From the NCBI GenBank assembly GCA_021779635.1, contig JAJYAH010000478.1:1-5871 (forward strand): a DNA stretch of 5,871 nucleotides, given 5' to 3'. Position numbers and translations under genes: made by a program. The notes beneath the pieces are model-generated. The model was not told where the DNA came from, did not search any database, and was given only the letters and a program-made list of their open reading frames with translations. Origin of the DNA: Pseudomonadota bacterium (GTDB lineage Bacteria; Pseudomonadota; Alphaproteobacteria; Rhizobiales; Xanthobacteraceae). The stretch's first letter is position 1; every line of letters begins with the position of its first letter. This document shows, one piece after another, positions 1-5,871 of this stretch.

Positions 1-70
1 GATAACAGGGGCGTCCCCGCTTAGTCTTTAGTCGGAGGCGATGAGGTCCCAGAATTTTTAGGGGTCTTCT

Positions 71-102
71 TTGAAATGGTGAGCAGCTTAAGCTTGTATA
101 CT
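71..102 (+). promoter_or_regulatory. Weak candidate sigma-70-type promoter
   Basis: TATACT at 97-102 matches five of six bases of the -10 consensus, and TTGAAA at 71-76 resembles a -35 box. The spacer between them is 20 bases, longer than the usual 16-18, so the -35 assignment is doubtful. If the -10 is real, transcription would start around 108-110, exactly where the left arm of the 110-156 inverted repeat begins. This is a pattern match only. Confidence 0.2.
85..94. repeat. 10-bp perfect palindrome AGCTTAAGCT
   Basis: AGCTTAAGCT reads the same on both strands. It lies just before the TATACT element and would fall in the spacer of the proposed promoter. It could be a small operator, but a 10-bp palindrome can also occur by chance in 157 bases, so function is not claimed. 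Confidence 0.35.
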
Positions 103-133
103 CGAATTCACCGAGGCAGTTTATCAATTCGAG
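101..133. repeat. 8-bp inverted repeat CTCGAATT / AATTCGAG
   Basis: CTCGAATT at 101-108 is the exact reverse complement of AATTCGAG at 126-133, with 17 bases between. The arm centres are 25 bases apart, about two and a half helical turns. The repeat overlaps the end of the proposed -10 element and the likely transcription start, so on DNA it could be an operator that blocks RNA polymerase. As RNA, its left arm is transcribed only if the true start lies upstream of 101. Its loop contains the left arm of the 110-156 repeat. Confidence 0.45.
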
Positions 134-156
134 CTGCCAACGGGGAATGCCTCGGT
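110..156 (+). repeat. 9-bp inverted repeat enclosing the ribosome binding site
   Basis: ACCGAGGCA at 110-118 pairs perfectly with TGCCTCGGT at 148-156, leaving a 29-base loop. The right arm ends two bases before the ATG at 158, and the loop contains the purine-rich GGGGAA at 142-147. In RNA this would be a G/C-rich stem directly against the start codon, able to hinder ribosome loading. It cannot simply nest with the 101-133 repeat: the arms alternate, so the two stems either compete or form an H-type pseudoknot. The pairing is seen directly; a regulatory role is inferred. Confidence 0.45.
142..147 (+). promoter_or_regulatory. Probable weak ribosome binding site of the first gene
   Basis: GGGGAA is the best purine-rich stretch before the ATG at 158, separated from it by 10 bases. 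It matches the Shine-Dalgarno consensus only partly, and the spacing is at the long end. Another in-frame start is lacking: upstream only a CTG at 134 occurs before the stop at 89-91. Confidence 0.4.
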
Positions 157-157
157 C

Positions 158-2821
158 ATGGATATTGTATTCGGCCTTTCGGCCGACGGTGGGGCGAGCC
201 CCGATCACGCTGGCGAAGTCGGAGGGGCGTTGGGCAAACCTGTCGTGGGGCCCGTCGGTCTCGCTAATATTCTTGAGACGGCGCTTGGGCTCGCAGGGCC
301 CAATAGACCCCAGGTCGTCCGAATTGCGTCGTTCCAATCGACGCTGGAGGCGCTAGGGGAATCCTACTTCTGGTCACAATCTCTTCAGACGGATCCTTGG
401 GCAACCGCTCGAGCGCTTCTCGCATGGCGTGATGAGCTCGTCGGGCTCGGTTGGCGGCCGGATGCCAAGTGGTCGGAGCCGCGTCTCGCGCAGCTGGCGC
501 AGGCGTCGCTCGCGGCTTCCGACCTTCCTGCAGGTCTCTCCGATCGGATCGTTGCAATTCTTTGTGCCTTGGACGAAATGGCGACGGTACCAGTGTCGCG
601 GATCCGGCTGATTGATCCTCTTGCGGTCCACCCATCGCCGCTTCGCAGGCTGATGATGCGACTTCGTGAATTTGATTGCGTTGTTGAGGAAATCGAGCCC
701 CAGCCGGCAGCGCCAGCGCACTCCTCTCTCGGCAAGCTCCAGCGTTGGATTCTTGGGGCGCCTGACGTTATCGAGGGCGCAGATGGGACTGTCACGATCG
801 CGACCTGCACGAGTGAGCCCCTCGCGGCTGAAATCGTCGGTCAGTGGTTCGCCCTACAGAATTCGCCGGGTATAGCCATTATCGCCCAGGATGGCGACAC
901 GGACCTCCTCGACCACGGCATGGCCAGTCTCGGCCAGCCACGTGCGGGCCGCAGCCGAGCATCGGTGCATCGCGGTTCGCTCCAGCTATTGCTGCTCGCC
1001 TTCAAGGTCTCGTGGACGCCATTTGATCCAACGGCGTTGATGGAGATACTCATCTTCCCTGGTTCGCCTGTAGCGCCGCGGGCGGCTTGGCATCTGGCGG
1101 GTGCGCTGGAGGAGGCGCCGGGACGTGGCGGTCCCGAATGGGAGCAGGCCTGGGCTGCGATCGCCGACACAGAGTATGCCAGGGCCGCCGGTAATGCGGA
1201 TCTGACGGCCGCGGTCGAACCTCGGCTTGATCGCTGGCGTGCCTGGGCAGAGCCAGTGTTGGCGGATCCAGAGCAGGGTATGCCGCTCGAGCTCGCGCTT
1301 GCGATCTGTGATCGCGTAACTAGCTGGGCATCGCGCCGCTACGCAACCACCGACGATTTGCTCTATGCGGCAACGGCAACTCTTTCAGGCGAGGTGCGGG
1401 CGGCACTCATATCGTTGGGACGAGACCGGCTACCCCGGTTGCTGGTCGAGCGCGTTATCGATCAGGCGCTGGATCTCGGGCAGTCCAATCCGGGTTCCGC
1501 GGCAGAGGCAGCGAGCTGGCGCAGCACTTCTCATCCCGGCGCGGTGTGGGCGCCTGTGCCTGCGGTCGTGTGGTGGAAATTCGGGGCAACTTCAGAAGGT
1601 ACTGTCCGGTCTCCCTGGACCGAGGCCGAACGCGCCGAACTGGCAGCCGTCGGCTGCCCGGCCGATGATGTCGCAGCCGCGGCTCGCGCAGCCAGCGTCG
1701 CGTGGGAGCGCGCGATCCTCAACGCGCGCGAAACCGTACTTCTCGTCGCAGGTGGCCTTGATTGCGAGGACGATGATCATCTCCACCCCCTGGCGCACCG
1801 CATTAAGCCGGCCTTCGCTAAGGTGGGCACTCGGGTGAGGCTCGAGTCCGCGCTCGCCTTGCCCGAGCTCACCTTCGCAGGCGCAACGATTGGCAGGCAG
1901 GCGATCATGCCGAAGGGGCTTCCGGCCGCGCGTTTCAGCTGGCCAACTCCGGATGGATTCGCTGCCAGGATCGCGCAGGTGACCGAGTCCGCTACGAGTC
2001 TTGAGAGCTTGTTCTCCTGCCAGCTCATGTGGGCGCTCCGCCACGTCGCCCGTCTGCGGCCGGGCCGTGTTCGCTCGATCCCGGATGCGAACCAGTTACT
2101 TGGGAATCTTGCCCATGCTATCGCGCGGGAAATGTTCCAACCAGGCGCCCCCCCGACGCCCCATGACGCGGGACGGATGACTAGCGACCTCCTGGAGGGG
2201 CGCATTGACCAGCTGGCGGCGCCGCTCCGTCATCCTGAAATGGCTGAGGAGCTCAACTTCGCGCGGCGGCGCCTGCCGGTGGCGATGGAGGCCCTCGCCC
2301 TGTGTCTGGCCGACAATCAGCTTCGAGTCGAGGCTACCGAGCAGCAGGTGAGCGGCACGTTCGAGACCCTGCTCGCGCTGCGGGGGGCGGTCGATCTGGT
2401 GGCCCGGGATCGCGCCGGCAACGCAGTTATAGTCGACCTGAAATGGACGCGCAGCGAGCGGACCCGGATCGAAGAGATCGCCTCAGGCCGTGCTGTGCAG
2501 CTCGCGACTTATGGTGCGCTGGTGTCTGGCAATGAGCCCTATCGCGCCGGCTACTTCCTATTGAACCAACGGCAGTTTGCAACGCTCGCCAGCAACGGTC
2601 TTGTCGGCCGTCCGGTGGAGGGGGCGCGGGACTTTCCAGAAACGTGGGCTGCGATTGTCGCGGGCTGGCGGATATGGCGGGACGCTGCTATCGCCGGCAG
2701 CATCCTGGCAATGGGAGTCGAAGGAGCGACCAGCCAGCTTCCGGCCGACCTCGGCATCGACCGCGAGGTTCGTTGCGACCGCTGCGAATATGCAACCCTT
2801 TGCCGCGCGACGCTGGCATGA
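158..2821 (+). CDS. AddB-like PD-(D/E)XK nuclease with four-cysteine Fe-S motif
   Basis: This 887-residue protein looks like the AddB-type partner of the helicase encoded next. Residues 1 to about 200 show no Walker A (GxGKT) sequence. A helicase-like middle part starts near V212 (VTIATCTSEPLAAEIV) and includes PGRGGPEW at 321-328, the layout of inactive AddB/RecC-type helicase folds. The C-terminal third is a RecB-family nuclease with H653 (LGNLAHAIARE), D746 (GAVDLV), D760 and K762 (VIVDLKW) and Q781-Y785 (QLATY), all expected active-site positions. C621 before the nuclease and C873-x2-C876-x5-C882 at the very end reproduce the spacing of the AddB iron-sulfur clamp. It should bind DNA ends and cut one strand as part of a two-subunit complex in the cytoplasm. 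The start at 158 is the only ATG in frame before the upstream stop. At 887 residues it is shorter than Bacillus AddB (about 1,160). The family call is firm; orthology to housekeeping AddB is not shown, so no symbol is given. Confidence 0.9.
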   Translation: MDIVFGLSADGGASPDHAGEVGGALGKPVVGPVGLANILETALGLAGPNRPQVVRIASFQSTLEALGESYFWSQSLQTDPWATARALLAWRDELVGLGWRPDAKWSEPRLAQLAQASLAASDLPAGLSDRIVAILCALDEMATVPVSRIRLIDPLAVHPSPLRRLMMRLREFDCVVEEIEPQPAAPAHSSLGKLQRWILGAPDVIEGADGTVTIATCTSEPLAAEIVGQWFALQNSPGIAIIAQDGDTDLLDHGMASLGQPRAGRSRASVHRGSLQLLLLAFKVSWTPFDPTALMEILIFPGSPVAPRAAWHLAGALEEAPGRGGPEWEQAWAAIADTEYARAAGNADLTAAVEPRLDRWRAWAEPVLADPEQGMPLELALAICDRVTSWASRRYATTDDLLYAATATLSGEVRAALISLGRDRLPRLLVERVIDQALDLGQSNPGSAAEAASWRSTSHPGAVWAPVPAVVWWKFGATSEGTVRSPWTEAERAELAAVGCPADDVAAAARAASVAWERAILNARETVLLVAGGLDCEDDDHLHPLAHRIKPAFAKVGTRVRLESALALPELTFAGATIGRQAIMPKGLPAARFSWPTPDGFAARIAQVTESATSLESLFSCQLMWALRHVARLRPGRVRSIPDANQLLGNLAHAIAREMFQPGAPPTPHDAGRMTSDLLEGRIDQLAAPLRHPEMAEELNFARRRLPVAMEALALCLADNQLRVEATEQQVSGTFETLLALRGAVDLVARDRAGNAVIVDLKWTRSERTRIEEIASGRAVQLATYGALVSGNEPYRAGYFLLNQRQFATLASNGLVGRPVEGARDFPETWAAIVAGWRIWRDAAIAGSILAMGVEGATSQLPADLGIDREVRCDRCEYATLCRATLA

Positions 2822-5800
2822 TGGAGCACCCCATGCAGAACCGGGTCGACACCACAATCGCGAGCGCCGGCACGGGCAAAACCTACCGACTGGTGGAGGA
2901 GATCATTGCACAGGTGCTGGCTGGCACCCCGCCACACCGTATCCTTGCAACCACCTTTACGAAGAAGGCTGCGGCCGAACTCGCCGGTCGCGTCAGGGCA
3001 AAGCTGATCGAAGTGGAACGGCCGGACCTCGCGGCTGCCATGCTGTCAGCACGGATCGGTACCGTTAATTCTGTGTGCGGATCGCTCATATCGGAATTTG
3101 CCTTCGAGCTTGGTCGATCGCCGGTCGGCGAAGTGATTGCAGAGGATCGACAGGCGACAATGTTTGAGCGTGCGGTCGGCAGCGTGATCGAGGAATGTGG
3201 TCCCGCTATTGGAGAGATCGCGGAGCGCTTTGGTGTGCAGGCGCGCGGTTACGTTTTGCATGGCCGCACGGTGCGCGGTTGGCAGGACGAGGTTCGGACG
3301 GCTGTCAACCTCGCCCGGTCGAATGGCATTCCGGCCGACAAGCTCGCCCATTGCGCTACGCGCTCTACGGAAAGTCTGCTCGCGCTGCTCCCCGGTGCGG
3401 GCGAAGGCGAGACCGCTCAATCGCTCGATGCAGCGCTGGCGGCTGCGATCGCGCAGTGCGTTGACGGCATCAACGGGATCCGGGCGAAGTTGAAGGGCGG
3501 AACGCTCACGAAGGATGTTCCGGCGGTTGAGAATGCAGCGCGCGCACTCGCCGCAGGTGACCGTCTCGCATGGCCAACCTGGGCAAAGCTGTCCAAGCTT
3601 GGCGCCACGAAGGCCGATGCACCGCTATTCACCGATGTAGTCGCCGCCGCTTGCGCACATCCCCGCCATCCCGGGCTCAGGCAGGACGTCGAGGCTTATA
3701 TTGGACTGATCTTCGACTGCGCCGCCAAGTGCATGACCGGCTATATGCAATACAAAACTGCCCGGGGCCTTCTCGACTTTGTCGACCAGGAGATGCTTGC
3801 GCTCCAGATCATCGAGAATCCGGCCAACACCGCGAGATTGCGCGAACTTATCGGAGCTGTTTTCGTCGACGAATTCCAGGACTCAAGCCCGATCCAGATT
3901 GCTATCTTCACGGCGCTCTCGCGGGTCGCAGAGCGCAATCTATGGGTCGGTGACCCCAAGCAGTCAATCTATGGTTTTCGCGATGCCGATCCTGCGTTGA
4001 CCAGCGCGGCGTCGGCCGCGATCACGACTGCAACCGGCGGTACAACGGGCTATCTTCGCCGGTCCTACCGCGCGCGCCCGCAACTGGCCGACTTTGTCAA
4101 CGCTGCGTTCAGCCCGAACATGCGCCGGGCAGGCATGGTCGTTGATGAGATCGAGTTCGATGGCTGCGAGCGGGCTGAGGACCCCTCCGCGCCAGCGGCG
4201 CTGTCCTTCTGGCCGATGATTGGTAAGAAGAAGGAGGACCGCACTAAGATGCTAGCTGGCGAGATCGCCGGGCTTCTTGCTGATGCCGACGCATGGCCGG
4301 TATCCATGAAGGACGGTGGTTTACGGGCAGCGCGCGGCGGCGATATCGTCGTCCTGTGTCGAGGCAACGCCCAGGTCGGCGAACTCGCGAACGCGCTCTC
4401 GCAGCACAATGTGCGTGTCGCGGTCGAGCGGTCGGGCCTGCTCGTGCAGCCGGAGATCGAGTTCACACTGGCGGCCTTCAGGTGGATCGCCGACGCGAGC
4501 GACACGCTCGCACTTGCCGAGCTGGCGAGGCTGGCGACCGATGATGACGTCTGGTTCACGGCGGTTTTTTCGGAGGACGCCCGTAGCGACTTGATTGCAC
4601 GCTTGCCGTTCGCGGCCGCGCTTGCCGCGATCCGCGACCGGGCGCAGCAACTCACGCCGTCCGAGGTGCTTGATGCTCTGCTGCACGCCGAGACCGTGCT
4701 TCACACGTTTCTCGGCTGGGGCAGTGCAGAGTTGCGCCTGCAGAACCTCGAGGCACTGCGCGAACTTGTAGAGGCGTATCAGGACGAGCAGCGCGCCGAG
4801 CGTCAGGCGGTCACCCTCGTCGCTGCATGCGAATGGATCGCGTCACGGATGGATTCCCGTCAACCGCAAAGCCGCCACCCCGACGCGGTAAATATTCTGA
4901 CTTATCACGGGGCAAAGGGCCTTGAGTGGCCGATCGTGGTACTGACCGATCTCGACGCCGCCGCGCGCGGTTCACCGTTCGGAATGATGGCGGAGGACGA
5001 AGCCGTGCCCGAGTGGAACTCGCCGCTTGCGGCGCGCGTGCTGCGCTTCTGGCCATGGCCCTATGGCGAACAACAGAAGGATGTCGGTCTGGATGCATCT
5101 GCGCCTGCCAGTTCGGAAGGAGTCGCTGCGCTTGACGCGGAGCTGCTCGAACGCACGCGTCTTCTTTATGTCGGCATGACACGTGCCCGGGACCATCTAG
5201 TTCTTTCCACGACGGGGGCGGCGCCGGTTTGGCTCAATGAACTGCGCGACGACGCGGGGATGGCGCTGATCGCCGATCAAGGAGAGGTTATCAGCGTCGG
5301 GGAGCGTTCCTGCCCCGCCCGTCCAGCTCCTCAGGTCCTCATGATTGATGAGACCTTGGCAACGCCATCTGAATACACCAAGCCTGCGGTTGCGCAGGTG
5401 GCGCATCCGCCTTTGCGGATCCGCCCGAGCGAAGCGACCCTGGCCGAAGCGGAGATTACCATCGCTGCGACCGAAGCCCTCGGTAGCCGAATCCCCTTGG
5501 TCGGCGATCCTGATATCCAGGTCGTCGGTGAAGCAATCCACTTTTTCCTGGCGGCGGATAACCCCGCACATGACCGATCATTCCGGTTGGGTCGAGCAAG
5601 AGCAATGCTGACGCGTTGGGGCGTGCCTCAAATGACGCCCGCCGACATGATCGAAATATCTGACCGGCTGCAGAAGTTCGTTACGGCGAGGTTCGGCGAG
5701 GTGGCCATTATGCGGGAATGGCCAGTGCATGCTGAGGAAGGGCTGCAGATCGTGTCGGGACGTCTCGATATGCTGGTCGACCTGGGCGACGGCTATGCAA

Positions 5801-5871
5801 TTATTGACCATAAGAGCTTTCCGGGCTCAGTCGGTTTAGACCAGTCGCGATTACAGGCGTTTGCAGGCCAA
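2818..5871 (+). CDS. AddA-like UvrD-family helicase with C-terminal PD-(D/E)XK nuclease (3' end beyond window)
   Basis: The frame is open from ATG 2818 to the window edge: 1018 codons, no stop. It encodes an SF1A helicase-nuclease, the probable motor subunit of an AddAB-like complex that unwinds and degrades DNA ends. Visible motifs, numbered from ATG 2818: I ASAGTGKT 15-22 (K21 binds ATP); Ia TFTKKAAAEL 46-55; Ic GTVNSVC 81-87; II VDEFQD 350-355 (D351, E352); III GDPKQSIYGFR 378-388; IV RRSYRARP 414-421; V TYHGAKGLEW 695-704; VI LLYVGMTRAR 782-791. The nuclease follows: GEAIH with H908, GRLD with D984, and IIDHKS with D997 and K999. The last residue, Q1018, may be the Gln of the QxxxY motif, so roughly 100 or more residues are probably missing. 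The start at 2818 gives an ATGA overlap with the previous gene. ATG 2833 (M6) has the better ribosome binding site and is a serious alternative. Every motor and nuclease residue I can check is present, so the part seen should be active. Confidence 0.93.
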   Translation, partial: MMEHPMQNRVDTTIASAGTGKTYRLVEEIIAQVLAGTPPHRILATTFTKKAAAELAGRVRAKLIEVERPDLAAAMLSARIGTVNSVCGSLISEFAFELGRSPVGEVIAEDRQATMFERAVGSVIEECGPAIGEIAERFGVQARGYVLHGRTVRGWQDEVRTAVNLARSNGIPADKLAHCATRSTESLLALLPGAGEGETAQSLDAALAAAIAQCVDGINGIRAKLKGGTLTKDVPAVENAARALAAGDRLAWPTWAKLSKLGATKADAPLFTDVVAAACAHPRHPGLRQDVEAYIGLIFDCAAKCMTGYMQYKTARGLLDFVDQEMLALQIIENPANTARLRELIGAVFVDEFQDSSPIQIAIFTALSRVAERNLWVGDPKQSIYGFRDADPALTSAASAAITTATGGTTGYLRRSYRARPQLADFVNAAFSPNMRRAGMVVDEIEFDGCERAEDPSAPAALSFWPMIGKKKEDRTKMLAGEIAGLLADADAWPVSMKDGGLRAARGGDIVVLCRGNAQVGELANALSQHNVRVAVERSGLLVQPEIEFTLAAFRWIADASDTLALAELARLATDDDVWFTAVFSEDARSDLIARLPFAAALAAIRDRAQQLTPSEVLDALLHAETVLHTFLGWGSAELRLQNLEALRELVEAYQDEQRAERQAVTLVAACEWIASRMDSRQPQSRHPDAVNILTYHGAKGLEWPIVVLTDLDAAARGSPFGMMAEDEAVPEWNSPLAARVLRFWPWPYGEQQKDVGLDASAPASSEGVAALDAELLERTRLLYVGMTRARDHLVLSTTGAAPVWLNELRDDAGMALIADQGEVISVGERSCPARPAPQVLMIDETLATPSEYTKPAVAQVAHPPLRIRPSEATLAEAEITIAATEALGSRIPLVGDPDIQVVGEAIHFFLAADNPAHDRSFRLGRARAMLTRWGVPQMTPADMIEISDRLQKFVTARFGEVAIMREWPVHAEEGLQIVSGRLDMLVDLGDGYAIIDHKSFPGSVGLDQSRLQAFAGQ
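2823..2826 (+). promoter_or_regulatory. GGAG ribosome binding site favouring the start at 2833
   Basis: GGAG lies six bases before the ATG at 2833, an ideal Shine-Dalgarno distance. No comparable purine run precedes the ATGs at 2818 or 2821, where the upstream bases are GCGCGACGCTGGC. Starting at 2833 would give a protein beginning MQNRVDTTIASAGTGKT, with motif I only about nine residues in, as usual for this helicase class. The upstream ATG could still work by stop-start coupling through the ATGA overlap. Confidence 0.5.

Larger units (their letters stand above)
1..157. other. Non-coding leader upstream of the addB-like gene
   Basis: No credible gene is visible here. All three forward frames are closed early by stops (TAA at 3-5, TAG at 22-24 and 29-31), and the frame of the downstream gene has a stop at 89-91. 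By count, 79 of 157 bases are G or C, about 50%, which is lower than the following coding sequence. The stretch holds a 7-base near-tandem repeat (TTAGTC at 21-26 and 28-33), a small GGGG-CGT-CCCC hairpin at 8-18 without a T tract, the palindrome at 85-94 and the inverted repeats at 101-133 and 110-156. I read it as the promoter and 5' leader of the two-gene unit. What lies further upstream is outside the window. Confidence 0.7.

Noticed and set aside
8..18. GGGG-CGT-CCCC hairpin as a terminator of an upstream gene
   Set aside because: The stem is only four base pairs and no T tract follows, so an intrinsic terminator is not supported.
41..61. Tiny leader ORF ATG...TAG of six codons after GGAGG
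   Set aside because: GGAGG ends only two bases before the ATG, too close for normal initiation, and the six-residue product has no run of regulatory codons typical of attenuators.
76..267. 63-codon frame starting upstream of the addB-like gene
   Set aside because: It has no convincing ribosome binding site, its product is Arg/Gly-rich, and it runs on through the start of the real gene in a different frame.
1365..1838. 157-codon plus-strand open frame in another phase
   Set aside because: It overlaps the addB-like gene in a shifted frame, is Arg/Ser/Pro-rich and has no recognisable domain.
2577..3068. 163-codon plus-strand frame crossing the gene junction, considered as a possible fusion or frameshift
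   Set aside because: Both real genes are intact across the junction: the first ends with its C-terminal cysteine motif and the second begins with a complete motif I. The crossing frame is a shadow.
4065..4655. 196-codon open frame on the minus strand
   Set aside because: It lies wholly inside the helicase gene, whose conserved motifs fix the plus-strand frame. It is rich in Ala, Ser and Arg, as antisense frames of GC-rich genes are, and shows no recognisable domain.
1..5871. CRISPR array, tRNA gene or insertion sequence
   Set aside because: I saw no spaced direct repeats, no cloverleaf-like segment and no transposase or terminal inverted repeats.

Overview
The window is a fragment of a GC-rich bacterial genome. 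Codon choice (strong G/C at third positions, GCG/CTC/GTC/CGC-rich) would fit an alphaproteobacterium such as a sphingomonad. No taxonomic marker is present, so this is an inference only. Two long same-strand genes fill 97% of the window. I see no tRNA, rRNA, CRISPR array, insertion sequence or convincing terminator.

Bases 1-157 carry no gene. They are about 50% G+C (79 of 157 by count), against clearly more than 60% in the coding lines sampled. They hold a short palindrome, a possible but weak promoter, and two perfect inverted repeats (8 and 9 bp) whose arms interleave just before the first start codon. The second one frames the likely ribosome binding site.

Bases 158-2821 encode an 887-residue AddB-like protein. 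It has an N-terminal helicase-like part without an ATP-binding P-loop. Its C-terminal RecB-family PD-(D/E)XK nuclease is apparently intact, and four cysteines are arranged as in the iron-sulfur clamp of AddB (C621, then C873-x2-C876-x5-C882). Bases 2818-5871 encode the first 1018 residues of an AddA-like protein, open at the window edge. It has a complete set of UvrD/Rep-type SF1 helicase motifs followed by a second PD-(D/E)XK nuclease, cut off just after the catalytic Asp/Asp-x-Lys. The frame is open throughout; I translated it codon by codon. The two genes touch (ATGA overlap, or an 11-base gap if a later ATG with a good GGAG is used), so they are almost certainly co-translated.

Together they should form a two-subunit helicase-nuclease of the AddAB/RecBCD class: one ATP-driven motor and two nuclease sites, acting on double-stranded DNA ends. 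Several points suggest an accessory, possibly phage-defence, relative rather than the housekeeping repair enzyme. The AddB-like subunit is short, the residue usually His in motif Ic is Asn, and a non-coding, lower-GC leader stands upstream instead of a closely packed housekeeping gene. None of these is decisive, and the genes beyond both edges are not visible.
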